DNA of 64,000 nt, taken from positions 62,001 through 126,000 of the forward strand of contig JBEKYC010000014.1 of NCBI GenBank assembly GCA_049511415.1, in the 5' to 3' direction. The notes below the pieces were generated by a model that searched no databases, was not told the origin of the DNA, and worked only from the letters and a program-made list of their open reading frames with translations. Below are positions 25,861-35,742 of this stretch, one piece after another. The stretch's first letter is position 1. The number at the start of each line of letters is the position of its first letter. Origin of the DNA: Bog-159 sp049511415 (lineage in GTDB: Bacteria > Acidobacteriota > Terriglobia > Bryobacterales > Bryobacteraceae). Made by a program: the position numbers and the translations under genes.

Positions 25861-26721
25861 ATGCACTTCGCGGTAATGGCGGCAGAGGCGATCGAGTGGC
25901 TGGCGATCCGGCCCGAGGGCACGTATTTGGATTCGACCGCGGGATTGGGCGGGCACGCGGCACAGATCGCGCGCCGATTAACGGCGGGCAGGCTGATCGC
26001 CAACGATCGCGACCCGGAGTCGCTGGAGATGGCGCGGCGCAACACGCTGGAGTATGCCGAGAGAATTTGTTATCACCAGGGAACCTTCTCCCAATTGGAC
26101 CGGGCCCTGCCGGCCTGCGGCGCGGAGAAGGTGGACGGCCTGCTGGCCGACCTGGGCGTGAGCCGGTATCAACTGACCGAGCCGGCACGAGGGTTTTCGT
26201 TTTTGGCAGAGGGGCCGTTAGACATGCGTATGAATCAAACCATGGGCATGATGGCGGCGGACTTGGTCAATCAATACGCCGAAAAGGCGCTCGCCGACCT
26301 GATCTATCAGTTAGGCGAAGAAAGGAGAGCGCGGAAAATAGCCAGAGCAATCGTTCGAGCACGGCCTATTCGGAGCACACTACACCTGGCCAGGGTAGTG
26401 GAGCAGGCCGTGCCTCGGACGAGTCATCTGCATCCCGCGACTCGAACTTTTATGGCGCTGCGCATGGCGGTGAACAACGAGCAGGGGGAACTCGACAGCC
26501 TGCTCCGTATGGGGCCGGAATTGCTGTCGAGCGGCGGGCGCATGGTGGTGATCTCCTTCATGTCGCTGGAAGACCGCAAAGTGAAAGAGCGATTCCGCGA
26601 ATTGGCGCGGGAGGGCCGGGCGGCCATACTGACCAAACATCCTTTAACTCCCACGGCAGAGGAAACAGGTTTGAATCCCGCATCGCGCAGCGCGAAGCTG
26701 CGGGCGCTGGAAATGAAGTAA
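25861..26721 (+). CDS. rsmH: 16S rRNA (cytosine1402-N4)-methyltransferase RsmH
   Basis: 286 residues, slightly short for the family (about 300-315). The start HFAVMAAEAIEWL corresponds to the HIPVML of homologues, and the SAM loop reads YLDSTAGLGGHA. The GLLADLGVSRYQL and RGFSFLAEGPLDMRM segments are near-invariant in RsmH, as is FMALRMAVNNE. It methylates N4 of C1402 in 16S rRNA at the ribosomal P site. Its place directly after mraZ, six bases away, is the standard order. The N-terminus is trimmed compared with the usual form, but all motifs are kept. Confidence 0.95.
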   Translation: MHFAVMAAEAIEWLAIRPEGTYLDSTAGLGGHAAQIARRLTAGRLIANDRDPESLEMARRNTLEYAERICYHQGTFSQLDRALPACGAEKVDGLLADLGVSRYQLTEPARGFSFLAEGPLDMRMNQTMGMMAADLVNQYAEKALADLIYQLGEERRARKIARAIVRARPIRSTLHLARVVEQAVPRTSHLHPATRTFMALRMAVNNEQGELDSLLRMGPELLSSGGRMVVISFMSLEDRKVKERFRELAREGRAAILTKHPLTPTAEETGLNPASRSAKLRALEMK

Positions 26722-26734
26722 AGAGGTGACTTTC

Positions 26735-27217
26735 ATGGGGACGCTGGCAACCTTCTTTCGTAGACCGCCGATGGCCGCTGTCGCGAGCGGCGCTCCGTCG
26801 AACCGGTTCGACCGCACGTACGACGGTGCTTTTCGCCTGCGCGCGCTGCCGAACGAAGATGTTTTTCTCTACTCGAAGCGCATTGACAACTCTCGGATCG
26901 TGCTGCAGCCGCAATCCACGTCACGGCGTGAATGGTCCGCCATTGGCGCGCTGGGCGCGGCAGCGCTGGCCTTTATGATCCTGCTGACCCCCAGAGTCGC
27001 CAATGTGGTAACCGGTTACCAACTCGAGTCTCTGAAGCAGGAAAACCAGCGCCTGCTCGATGAACAACGCGAACTGGATCTGACGGTGGCGCGGCTTTCG
27101 CGTGAGGAAAACCTGAACGCGCTCGCCAAGCAGCGCGACCTGGGAATGCCCGGCCCCGGACAGGTCTTTCATCTCGATCCGAAGGGCGATGCCAAACTGG
27201 CGTTGAACCGCCACTAA
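26735..27217 (+). CDS. ftsL: FtsL-like division protein
   Basis: 160 residues. A cytoplasmic tail of about 70 residues leads to one membrane helix (IGALGAAALAFMILLTPRVA) and a periplasmic coiled coil (YQLESLKQENQRLLDEQREL). The segment ends in LAKQRDLGMPGPGQVFHLD, the usual FtsL/DivIC-type close. FtsL bridges FtsQ/DivIB and the FtsW-FtsI synthase. Sequence conservation in this family is poor, so the call rests on topology and on position between rsmH and the penicillin-binding protein. A GTG at 26726 would overlap the ribosome site; AGAGG eight bases before the ATG at 26735 favours the latter. The cytoplasmic tail is unusually long. Confidence 0.8.
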   Translation: MGTLATFFRRPPMAAVASGAPSNRFDRTYDGAFRLRALPNEDVFLYSKRIDNSRIVLQPQSTSRREWSAIGALGAAALAFMILLTPRVANVVTGYQLESLKQENQRLLDEQRELDLTVARLSREENLNALAKQRDLGMPGPGQVFHLDPKGDAKLALNRH

Positions 27218-27254
27218 GCGCCGCCACCAGCCACCCAGCCCGAGGTTGAAAGCG

Positions 27255-29303
27255 ATGGACTCCGCTGCCCAAAAAAAGGCCGAACGGCGCCAACTGATAT
27301 TCGCAGCCGCAATTTTGCTTTGGGGCGCAGCCATTCTGCTGCGCCTGTTCAGCTTGCAGGTGATACACCACGCGGACTACCTGCGGGCGGAGCGCCGCCA
27401 GCAGGAGGAGGAAGTGGAAGTATCGGCACCGCGCGGATCGATTTTCGATCGCTTCGGGCAACTGCTGGCCGGGAGCGTGAAACGGGATTCGGTCTATCTG
27501 GATCCACGCCAGGTGAGGGATTTGCATCTTGCCGCGCCGATTTTGGCGAGCATCCTGCGAGTGGACCCGGCGGCTCTTTACAACCGCATGCAGTGGTACG
27601 CGGACAATCAAAAGGGCTTCATGTGGCTGGCACACGGCATTGAACCCGAGCAGTGCGAACAACTGCGCCACCTGCGCATGGATTGCATTCGTTTTACCAA
27701 GGAAAGCCGCCGCGACTACCCGCGCAACACAGTGGCTGCGCACATCGTCGGCGCGGTAGACGCGGAAGAGACCGGAAAGTGGGGGCTGGAAAAGAGTATG
27801 GAGCCGGAATTACACGGCGTTCCGGGGCAGTTGCGCCTGCTCACGGATGGCCGGGGGCGTCCCATTGATTCACAATCCCAGGCAGAACCGCGCCCAGGCA
27901 CCGATCTGACTCTGACCATCGACGAACGCATCCAATTGCCGGCCCAGGAGGCGATTGCCCGCGCGGTCCGTGACGCCAATGCCGAGAGCGGCAGCGTGGT
28001 GGTGATGAACCCCAACAATGGCGACATCCTGGCGATGGCGAGTTATCCGTCCTTCGATCCAAACCAACCGCCGGCGCACGGCAAAGAGGCCCAGGAAGCG
28101 CGCTTCAACCATGCGGCTTCGGTACCCTTCGAGCCGGGTTCGGTCTTCAAGGTGTTCACGCTGGCGGCCGCCCTGGAGACCACCAGATTAAGGCCCGAGA
28201 CCATGATCAACTGCGGCAACGGCGCATTTACCATGGCCGGCCGCACGGTGCATGAAGCCCATCATGGCTACGGCACGATGCCCATGGCGATGGTGCTGGC
28301 CAAATCGAGTAATATCGGCGCCATACAGATCGGCCTCAGGGTGGGAACGGCCAACCTCTATGAATATGTCCGGCGTTTCGGCCTGGGCGCGCGGACCGGT
28401 GTTCCGCTACCCGCCGAATCTCCCGGAATCGTGCGCAAGCTTTCGAAGTGGCGCACAACTTCGCTGATGTCGGTCTCGATGGGGCACGAAGTAGGGGTCA
28501 CCACGCTGCAATTGGCGCAGGCCTGCTCGGCGGTGGCCAACGGCGGCCTGCTGATCCATCCGCGATTGATTTTGAGGCGTGGCAATCAGGAAGCGCCGGC
28601 CGCGACGCCGGTGCGCATATTGAAACCCGAGACCGCCATCACCATGCGGCAGATGATGGAGGGCGTGGTACTGTTCGGCACGGGCAAGAGATACGCCAAC
28701 TTAAAAGGCTATTCGAGCGGCGGCAAGACCGGCTCGGCCCAGATCTTCGACTACAAGACCGGCCATTATACGCACAGTTATAACGCGTCCTTCATGGGTT
28801 TCGCTCCGGTGACGAATCCGGCTATCGTGGTGGTAGTGACCGTGAATCACACTCACGGCGGCTCGTCCGGTTATGGCGGTCCGGTGGCCGGTCCGATCTT
28901 CCGGGAGGTGGCGACCGAGGCCTTGCGGGTGCTGGACGTGCCGCGCGATTTGCCCGACACGGACGAAGACAGTAAGGACGCCCAGCCAACCGTAGCGGAT
29001 GCGCCGCCCGTAGTTGACGGCCCTGCGGATCCGGTTGTTTTGGAAGAAGTGGCGGAAGCCGAACCACAACCGCCGGCAGCCGCGCCGCAGCCTCCCGCCG
29101 CAGCCAATTCCGTTGCGGCCAGGCCCGCCGGCCCCACGACGCCCAACTTCATTGGCTTGCCGAAGCGCTCGGTGGTCGCTCTGGCGCAGGCACAGGGTTT
29201 GGATTTGATTCTAGCGGGAAGCGGAGTGGTACGAACACAATCACCGCCGCCAGGCGCGGCCTTGCGCGACGGGGAAAGGATTCGAGTCGATCTTGTCAGA
29301 TGA
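27255..29303 (+). CDS. ftsI: Division-specific penicillin-binding transpeptidase with PASTA domain
   Basis: 682 residues. A short tail and one membrane anchor (about 13-32) precede the dimerisation domain (PRGSIFDRFG). The transpeptidase domain has all three motifs: SVFK (296-299, catalytic Ser and Lys), SSN (351-353) and KTG (491-493). A Pro/Ala-rich linker (about 560-615) leads to a single C-terminal PASTA domain (about 618-682) of the kind that binds muropeptides. It crosslinks septal peptidoglycan together with FtsW. PASTA on FtsI is less usual in Gram-negatives. The ATG at 27255 has GAGG nine bases ahead; the TTG three codons earlier is less likely. It overlaps murE by ATGA. Confidence 0.93.
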   Translation: MDSAAQKKAERRQLIFAAAILLWGAAILLRLFSLQVIHHADYLRAERRQQEEEVEVSAPRGSIFDRFGQLLAGSVKRDSVYLDPRQVRDLHLAAPILASILRVDPAALYNRMQWYADNQKGFMWLAHGIEPEQCEQLRHLRMDCIRFTKESRRDYPRNTVAAHIVGAVDAEETGKWGLEKSMEPELHGVPGQLRLLTDGRGRPIDSQSQAEPRPGTDLTLTIDERIQLPAQEAIARAVRDANAESGSVVVMNPNNGDILAMASYPSFDPNQPPAHGKEAQEARFNHAASVPFEPGSVFKVFTLAAALETTRLRPETMINCGNGAFTMAGRTVHEAHHGYGTMPMAMVLAKSSNIGAIQIGLRVGTANLYEYVRRFGLGARTGVPLPAESPGIVRKLSKWRTTSLMSVSMGHEVGVTTLQLAQACSAVANGGLLIHPRLILRRGNQEAPAATPVRILKPETAITMRQMMEGVVLFGTGKRYANLKGYSSGGKTGSAQIFDYKTGHYTHSYNASFMGFAPVTNPAIVVVVTVNHTHGGSSGYGGPVAGPIFREVATEALRVLDVPRDLPDTDEDSKDAQPTVADAPPVVDGPADPVVLEEVAEAEPQPPAAAPQPPAAANSVAARPAGPTTPNFIGLPKRSVVALAQAQGLDLILAGSGVVRTQSPPPGAALRDGERIRVDLVR

Positions 29304-30787
29304 CCCTGGGAGAGATACTGTCGGGAGTTCGGCTGAAGGCGCCTCTCCCGCCGTTGCTTTCGCAGATGTCCATGGCCGGTCTGGATTACGATTCGCGCCG
29401 CGTGCAACCCGGTTATCTTTTCTTCGCATTTCCCGGCAGCCGCAACGATGGGCGCCAGTTCGCAGGCGATGCCATCGCGCGCGGGGCGGCCGTGGTAGTC
29501 AGCGAATCGGGCGCGCCCGAGGGATTCCCGGCGCCGTGGATCGAGGTGGAACATGGCCGGCAAGCCCTGGCTCTGGCCGCGCGCAGTTTTTATCATCGAG
29601 CCGATGAGCACGTTTCCCTTACCGGCATTACCGGCACGAACGGCAAGACGACCACATCCTATTTGATCGATTCCATCCTGCGGGCTGCCGGCAGGGTGAC
29701 GGCGCTGATCGGAACGATTGAATATCATCTGGCCGGGCGCGTGCTGCCAGCCGTGAACACGACTCCGGAATCGCTGGACCTGCACCGCATACTTGCGGAA
29801 CTGGAAGCCCTGGGCGGGACCGCCGCCACCATGGAAGTCTCGTCGCATGCGCTGGCGCTGGGGCGCACGTACGGCCTGAAATTTCACACCGCGATCTTCA
29901 CCAATCTGACGCGCGATCATCTGGATTTCCATCGAACGATGGAGGATTATTTCGCCGCCAAGCAACAGCTATTCCGCGGCGCAGGCGCGCCGGCGCCCGC
30001 CTGGGTGGTGCTCAATCGAGACGATGAATGGTGCCGCCGCGTGGAAGTCTCGCCGGCAAGCGAGATCCTGTGGTTCGGCCTGGGCCAGGGCGCCACGGTG
30101 CGGGCGCGGCACATTACGTCGAATTTACAAGGGCTGCGATTCGAGGTGCAGAGCCGCAAAGCGCGCTTCACGGTGGAATCGCCGCTGCTTGGGCGGATCA
30201 ATGTTTATAACATTCTGGCCGCCTGTTGCGCGGGGATCAGTTACGGCCTCGCGCCGGAGACCATCGCCGCCGGCATCGCGCAATGCCGCGCGGTGCCGGG
30301 CCGCTTCGAGCGCGTCGACGAAGGACAACCATTCGGCGTAGTAGTGGATTACGCGCACACCGACGATGCACTACGAAATGCTATCGCGGTGGCACGCGGG
30401 CTGGCGCCCAAACGGATCATTACTCTATTCGGGTGCGGCGGCGACCGGGACCGGGCCAAGCGGCCGCTGATGGGGCAGGCAGCGGCTGAGAACAGCGACT
30501 TCGTGGTTCTCACGAGCGATAATCCGCGTTCGGAGGATCCGCTGGCCATCATGAACGACGCCCTGGTGGGTATCCGGCGTACGGATGTGCCGCTGCTGAT
30601 CGAGCCCGACCGCGCCACGGCAATCTCTCGCGCGATCAAGGAGGCGCGTCCGGGCGACATTGTAATTCTGGCCGGCAAGGGACACGAAACCTATCAGGTA
30701 TTGAAAGATAAAACCATCGATTTCGACGACCGCGCAGTGGCCCGCGGAGTGCTGCGGGGTTTTGGTTATCATCGAGAGCCGAAATGA
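29300..30787 (+). CDS. murE: UDP-MurNAc-tripeptide synthetase MurE
   Basis: 495 residues, the normal size. The ATP site is GITGTNGKTTTSYLID, and the central domain has TNLTRDHLDFH. The amino-acid specificity loop reads DNPRSEDP; the DNPR motif is typical of enzymes that add meso-diaminopimelate, so DAP-type peptidoglycan is predicted. It adds the third residue to UDP-MurNAc-L-Ala-D-Glu in the cytoplasm. The start overlaps the ftsI stop and the stop overlaps murF, both as ATGA, so translation is likely coupled. Confidence 0.96.
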   Translation: MTLGEILSGVRLKAPLPPLLSQMSMAGLDYDSRRVQPGYLFFAFPGSRNDGRQFAGDAIARGAAVVVSESGAPEGFPAPWIEVEHGRQALALAARSFYHRADEHVSLTGITGTNGKTTTSYLIDSILRAAGRVTALIGTIEYHLAGRVLPAVNTTPESLDLHRILAELEALGGTAATMEVSSHALALGRTYGLKFHTAIFTNLTRDHLDFHRTMEDYFAAKQQLFRGAGAPAPAWVVLNRDDEWCRRVEVSPASEILWFGLGQGATVRARHITSNLQGLRFEVQSRKARFTVESPLLGRINVYNILAACCAGISYGLAPETIAAGIAQCRAVPGRFERVDEGQPFGVVVDYAHTDDALRNAIAVARGLAPKRIITLFGCGGDRDRAKRPLMGQAAAENSDFVVLTSDNPRSEDPLAIMNDALVGIRRTDVPLLIEPDRATAISRAIKEARPGDIVILAGKGHETYQVLKDKTIDFDDRAVARGVLRGFGYHREPK

Positions 30788-32109
30788 TCATTCCATTGAG
30801 TGCCCTGGGGGGGATCACGGGCTCCGCCTATGAGGGAGTGCTGGTGACCGGGTGGTCGGTGGATACGCGCACGCTGGCCCTGGGCGATCTCTACTTCGCA
30901 CTGCGAGGGCCGAATCACGATGGGCATGATTACGTCGCGCTGGCTGCCCAGAGAGGCGCCGTGGCAGCGGTGGTAGAGCACGCGGTCCCCGGCTCCAATG
31001 TCATAATCCTGGTACGGGATACGCTGGAGGCGCTGCAAAGCACGGCCGCGTTGGCGCGAGAGCGGTGGGGCGGCCGCATCGTGGGTGTGACGGGCAGCGC
31101 CGGGAAAACGACCGCCAAGGATGCCATCGCCCACCTTCTGGCCGTGGAATTGCCCGTAGGCAAGACTATGGGCAACCTGAACAATCACGTCGGCGTACCC
31201 CTTTCCATCCTGCGCCTGCCCGACGAATCGCGCGTGGGCGTGCTCGAAATGGGGATGAACCACGCGGGGGAGATCCGCCAGTTGGCGGCCATCTCCAAGC
31301 CTGACGTGGGCGTGGTCACGAACGTAGGCTACGCGCACGTGGAAGCGTTTGATTCGATTGAGGGCGTTGCCTTAGCCAAACGCGAACTGGTCGAAGCTCT
31401 CGATCCGGCCGCCGGCGTTGCCGTACTCAACGCCGATGACGCACGCGTCGTGCGTTTCCGCGAAATCCACCCGGGCCGCACGATCACGTTCGGCTTTTCG
31501 GAAGGCGCGGATGTGCGCGCCACCGATTACGATCCTCCGCATTTCCAGGTCGACGGGGTGGCATTCCAAACCACTTTGGCCGGCCGCCACGGGGTGCTGA
31601 ACCTGCTGGCCGGCATGGCGGTGGCACGCGCCTTCGATATCCCGCCCCATCGCCTGCGCGATGCGGTCGCCGGCTTCACCATCGGAAAAATGCGCGGCGA
31701 GCGGGTGGAGCACAACGGTATCACGATCTGGAACGACTGCTACAACTCCAATCCGGAAGCCGTGCACGCCATGCTGGAGGTGCTGCGTTCCACGCCTGCG
31801 CGCCGCCATATCGCGGTCCTGGGCGAGATGCTGGAATTGGGCCATGCCTCCGAAATGCTGCACCGCCGGATGGGCCGATGCGCGGCCGAAAGCGGCGCCG
31901 ATACGCTGATCGCGGTCCACGGCGCGGCCCGCTTCATGACAGAGGAGGCGGTGCGCGCGGGCATGCCGCCACAGTCCGTGCATTTTTTTGAACAGGCCGG
32001 CGATGCCGGCAGTTTCGTCCGCGAAATGGCGCAACCCGGAGACGCCATTTTGTTCAAAGGTTCGCGCGGCGTGCACATCGAGCAAGCCCTGGAGAAAGTG
32101 CTGGCGTAA
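30784..32109 (+). CDS. murF: UDP-MurNAc-pentapeptide synthetase MurF
   Basis: 441 residues. The P-loop is VTGSAGKTTAKDAIAHLL, followed by GNLNNHVGVPLSIL and the MGMNHAGEI motif typical of MurF, then NDCYNSNPEAV near the end of the ligase core. It joins D-Ala-D-Ala to the UDP-MurNAc-tripeptide. No ddl gene for making D-Ala-D-Ala is present in the cluster, so that gene must be elsewhere. The gene overlaps murE by four bases and ends two bases before mraY. Confidence 0.96.
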   Translation: MIIPLSALGGITGSAYEGVLVTGWSVDTRTLALGDLYFALRGPNHDGHDYVALAAQRGAVAAVVEHAVPGSNVIILVRDTLEALQSTAALARERWGGRIVGVTGSAGKTTAKDAIAHLLAVELPVGKTMGNLNNHVGVPLSILRLPDESRVGVLEMGMNHAGEIRQLAAISKPDVGVVTNVGYAHVEAFDSIEGVALAKRELVEALDPAAGVAVLNADDARVVRFREIHPGRTITFGFSEGADVRATDYDPPHFQVDGVAFQTTLAGRHGVLNLLAGMAVARAFDIPPHRLRDAVAGFTIGKMRGERVEHNGITIWNDCYNSNPEAVHAMLEVLRSTPARRHIAVLGEMLELGHASEMLHRRMGRCAAESGADTLIAVHGAARFMTEEAVRAGMPPQSVHFFEQAGDAGSFVREMAQPGDAILFKGSRGVHIEQALEKVLA

Positions 32110-32111
32110 TC

Positions 32112-33245
32112 ATGTTGTACTTCCTGCTCTACGAAAAGCTGTCACCGGTGGTTTCCGCGTTCCGCGTCTTCCGTTATGTGACCTCGCGCACGGCGTTTGC
32201 CAGCCTGACGGCATTGTTCCTGTGCGTGGCCCTGGGTCCGTGGCTGATCGCCACTCTCCGGCAGTTTCAAATCGGACAATATATCCGCGAGGAAGGCCCG
32301 AAATCCCACCAGAAAAAAGCCGGCACTCCCACCATGGGCGGCGTGCTGATCATCGTTTCGATTGTAGTGCCCACGCTCCTGTGGGCGGACCTGACGAACT
32401 TCTACGTGTGGATTGCCGTGGCGACGCTGGTGGCCTACGGCGGCATCGGCTTTCTGGACGACTATTCCAAGGTGGCCAAGCATCGCAACCTGGGACTCAC
32501 GGCCCGCGCCAAGATGTTGTACCAGATCGGGCTGGCTTTCGTGATTGCGGCCGCGCTCATGTTCATGCGCACGTTTGGCGGATACTCCACCGTCATGAAT
32601 GTGCCTTTCCTGAAGAAATTCAAACCCACCCTGTTGATCTCCGCCCTGGTGGCCAACCCTTGGACTTACGCGCTCGGCGTGCTGCCGTTTTTTATTTTCG
32701 TGGCGATCGTGATCGTGGGCGCGTCCAACGGCGTGAACCTGACCGATGGCCTGGATGGGCTGGCGATCGGACTGATGGTGGTGGCATCGGGCGCGCTGAC
32801 CGTGCTGACCTACGCGGGCGGCCACGCCACGCTGGCGGAATACCTGCAACTCGCCAGAAATGCGCGCACTTCGGAGCTGACCATTTTTTGTGGTTCGATG
32901 ACGGGCGCCAGTCTGGGATTCCTCTGGTACAACGCGCATCCGGCGGAGATTTTCATGGGCGACGTGGGTTCCCTGGGACTGGGCGCGGCGCTGGCCATCG
33001 TGGCCATTCTGATCAAGCAGGAGATTCTGCTGCTGTTCATCGGCGGCATTTTCGTGCTGGAGACGCTGTCGGTGATCCTGCAGGTGGGGAGTTTCAAGCT
33101 GCGTGGCAAGAGGATTTTCAAGATGGCGCCGCTGCATCACCATTTTGAGGCGCTGGGCTGGACGGAATCGAAAATCATAGCCCGTTTCTGGATTGCCGGC
33201 CTGGTGCTGGCATTGTTTGCATTAACGACGTTGAAACTCAGGTAA
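32112..33245 (+). CDS. mraY: Phospho-MurNAc-pentapeptide transferase MraY
   Basis: 377 residues with ten predicted membrane helices. Diagnostic loops are present: KSHQKKAGTPTMGG, FLDDYSKVAKHRNLGL, NGVNLTDGLDGLAIG and MGDVGSLGLG. The conserved Asp and His residues sit in these loops and in the terminal PLHHHFE motif (APLHHHFE). It moves phospho-MurNAc-pentapeptide from UDP to undecaprenyl phosphate, making lipid I. It is two bases downstream of murF and six upstream of murD. Confidence 0.97.
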   Translation: MLYFLLYEKLSPVVSAFRVFRYVTSRTAFASLTALFLCVALGPWLIATLRQFQIGQYIREEGPKSHQKKAGTPTMGGVLIIVSIVVPTLLWADLTNFYVWIAVATLVAYGGIGFLDDYSKVAKHRNLGLTARAKMLYQIGLAFVIAAALMFMRTFGGYSTVMNVPFLKKFKPTLLISALVANPWTYALGVLPFFIFVAIVIVGASNGVNLTDGLDGLAIGLMVVASGALTVLTYAGGHATLAEYLQLARNARTSELTIFCGSMTGASLGFLWYNAHPAEIFMGDVGSLGLGAALAIVAILIKQEILLLFIGGIFVLETLSVILQVGSFKLRGKRIFKMAPLHHHFEALGWTESKIIARFWIAGLVLALFALTTLKLR

Positions 33246-33251
33246 TGAATT

Positions 33252-34619
33252 GTGAACGCGCTCGTGGTGGGGCTTGAAAAATCCGGTTTAGCCTCGATCC
33301 GGCTCTTGCGGGCGCACGGCGCCGTGGTGACGGCCACGGATACCAGGCCGCTCGATCAACTACCTGAGGCGGCGGCTGAATTAGAGCGTCTCCGCGTCCC
33401 GTACAAGCCACAGGGGGACGTTTTGGTCGCATCCGCATTCATCCACGATTACGAAATGATCGTGATTTCACCGGGGGTTCCCGCGGACTTACCCGCGCTC
33501 GAAGCCGCGCGCGCATCCGGCGTGCGGGTCGTCGGCGAGGTGGAACTGGCGGCGCCGTACCTTAAGGGCCGCACCATTGGAATTACGGGCACGAACGGCA
33601 AGACCACCACCACCGCGCTGATCGGGCACATATTCCGCGAGTCTGGGATTCCGGCGCAGGTCGGCGGCAATATCGGCACGCCGGTCACCGCCATGGTCGA
33701 AAGCTCGCGGCCGGACCAGTGGAATGTGCTGGAGCTCTCCAGCTTCCAATTGGAAACCATCGCGGAATTCCGTGCGGACATCGCGGTGGGTCTCAATGTC
33801 ACGCAGAATCATTTGGACCGCCATCACACATTCGTCAATTACGCGGCGGCCAAGGGGCGCCTGTTCGAAACACAACGGCCGGGCGCATTCGCGGTTCTGA
33901 ATGCCGACGACCCAACCTGCGTAAGCTACGCATCACTGACGCCCGCCGCCCCGGTCTGGTTCAGCAGCACGCGCGCGCTGACGCCGGGCGTATGGCTGGC
34001 CGATGGCGCGATACGCTTCGACGGCGAATTGCTGATGGAGGCGCGGGAAATTCCCATTCGCGGACGGCACAATATCGAGAACACCATGGCCGCGGCTGCG
34101 GCGGCGCGGATGGCGGGCGCAACGCTCCATTCAATTGCGGCGGCGGTACGCACCTTTCAAGCCGTGGAGCACCGGCTGGAATTCGTGCGACAACTGAACG
34201 GCGTGGATTTCTATAACGACTCAAAGGCTACCAGTGTGGATGCGACGCTGAAGGCACTGGACGCTTTCGCGGGCGGCCTGTGGGTGATCCTGGGCGGCAA
34301 GGATAAGGGGCTCGACTACACGGTTCTGCGCGCGCCGCTGGCGGCCAAGGCGCGAGCCGCGCTGCTGATCGGGGCGGCCGCTCCCAAGATCGCATCCGAA
34401 CTCGACGGCGCGCTGCCTCTGGAAGCCTCCGAAACACTGGAAAACGCGGTCCGTTTCGCCCACGCCAACGCGCGCCCGGGCGACACCGTTTTACTGGCGC
34501 CGGCCTGCGCCAGCTTCGATCAATTCAAGAGCTTCGAGCATCGAGGCCAAGTCTACAAGAATCTCGTGCGGCAATTGCAGCAATTTCAAGCAGGAGACAA
34601 ACATGGCGCAAACACTTAA
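33252..34619 (+). CDS. murD: UDP-MurNAc-L-alanine:D-glutamate ligase MurD
   Basis: 455 residues from a GTG start. Motifs: an N-terminal Rossmann-like VVGLEKSGLAS, the ATP loop GITGTNGKTTTTALIG, NIGTPVTAM, VLELSSFQLET, NVTQNHLDRH and FYNDSKATSVDAT. It adds D-glutamate to UDP-MurNAc-L-Ala. The C-terminal domain includes LILGGKDKGLDY-like sequence (VILGGKDKGLDY). The end overlaps the start of ftsW by 17 bases. Confidence 0.96.
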   Translation: MNALVVGLEKSGLASIRLLRAHGAVVTATDTRPLDQLPEAAAELERLRVPYKPQGDVLVASAFIHDYEMIVISPGVPADLPALEAARASGVRVVGEVELAAPYLKGRTIGITGTNGKTTTTALIGHIFRESGIPAQVGGNIGTPVTAMVESSRPDQWNVLELSSFQLETIAEFRADIAVGLNVTQNHLDRHHTFVNYAAAKGRLFETQRPGAFAVLNADDPTCVSYASLTPAAPVWFSSTRALTPGVWLADGAIRFDGELLMEAREIPIRGRHNIENTMAAAAAARMAGATLHSIAAAVRTFQAVEHRLEFVRQLNGVDFYNDSKATSVDATLKALDAFAGGLWVILGGKDKGLDYTVLRAPLAAKARAALLIGAAAPKIASELDGALPLEASETLENAVRFAHANARPGDTVLLAPACASFDQFKSFEHRGQVYKNLVRQLQQFQAGDKHGANT

Positions 34620-35742
34620 AACCGATTGGGTCCTATTCGGAACCACCGTGGGCATGGCGGCATTCGGGGCACTCATGCTATACAGCGCGTCGTCGGTGAT
34701 GGCCGAGGAAAAATTCGGCTCGTCGTGGCACTTCGTGGTGCGGCAAGCGATTTGGGTAGTGCCATCGCTGGCCGCGATGATGTACCTGAAACGCATGGAC
34801 TACCGGAAGCTGCAGAATCCGGCGGTAGCCTTCACCGCGATCGGCGTGGTGATCATGCTGCTGGGGCTGGTATTCTTCGTGGATTCGACGCACCATCGCT
34901 GGCTGCGCCTGGGACCGGTAGGGCTGCAACCGTCCGAATTAGCCAAGCCCGCGCTGGTGATCTTTCTGGCTTATTTCGTCGCCTGGCGCGTGCAGGCCAT
35001 TAATACGCGATACACGCTGTATCCGGCGGCGCTGGCCACGGGTCTGGTGATCCTGGCGGTGGTGGTCGCCGACCTTGGCACCGCCGTCGTGCTGGGCGTT
35101 ACGGCCACCGTGGTCTTCTTCGTGGCGGGCCTGCGCTGGCGTTTCTGCCTCATCGCCGGCGCGATCGCTCTGATGGGGCTGGCGGTCTTTATCGCCCTCA
35201 AGCCCTACCGGATGGCGCGCATCATGGGATATATCGACCCGGGAAACAAGATCTTATCGCGCATCGACACGTCCGGGCATATCCAGCAATACATGCATCA
35301 ATCCTTGACGTCGCGCGACACCAAGTACCAGGCGCAACAATCGATGATCGCCGTGGGAGCGGGCGGCGTGACGGGCGCGGGCTTGATGCAGGGCAAGCAG
35401 AAGCTGCTCTATCTGCCGGAAGCGCACACCGACTTCATCTACGCGGTGGTGGGCGAGGAGATGGGGCTGGCCGGATCGGTGGCGATTCTGGTGGCGTTCG
35501 GACTGATTCTCTGGCGCGGCCTGCGCGCCGCCATGCGCATGCCTGACGACTTTGGCCGCTATCTGGCGCTGGGCATCACGACGGTGGTGGTGGTGCAAGG
35601 CTTGATGAACATCAGTGTGGTGCTCGGCATGATGCCGACCAAGGGAATTCCGTTGCCGCTGATCAGTTCCGGAGGCAGTTCTCTGCTGTCGACGCTGGCG
35701 TCGTTAGGGATATTGATGAGCGTATCGGAGCATGCCGGATAG
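34603..35742 (+). CDS. ftsW: Septal peptidoglycan glycosyltransferase FtsW
   Basis: 379 residues with ten membrane helices, belonging to the SEDS family. Typical are LMLYSASSVMAE in the first helix, RWLRLGPVGLQPSELAKPAL with the conserved Asp-independent loop, the periplasmic TDFIYAVVGEEMGL and the terminal PTKGIPLPLISSGGSS. FtsW polymerises lipid II at the septum and works with the FtsI encoded upstream. GGAG seven bases before the ATG supports the start inside murD. Its last 11 bases overlap murG. Confidence 0.95.
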   Translation: MAQTLKTDWVLFGTTVGMAAFGALMLYSASSVMAEEKFGSSWHFVVRQAIWVVPSLAAMMYLKRMDYRKLQNPAVAFTAIGVVIMLLGLVFFVDSTHHRWLRLGPVGLQPSELAKPALVIFLAYFVAWRVQAINTRYTLYPAALATGLVILAVVVADLGTAVVLGVTATVVFFVAGLRWRFCLIAGAIALMGLAVFIALKPYRMARIMGYIDPGNKILSRIDTSGHIQQYMHQSLTSRDTKYQAQQSMIAVGAGGVTGAGLMQGKQKLLYLPEAHTDFIYAVVGEEMGLAGSVAILVAFGLILWRGLRAAMRMPDDFGRYLALGITTVVVVQGLMNISVVLGMMPTKGIPLPLISSGGSSLLSTLASLGILMSVSEHAG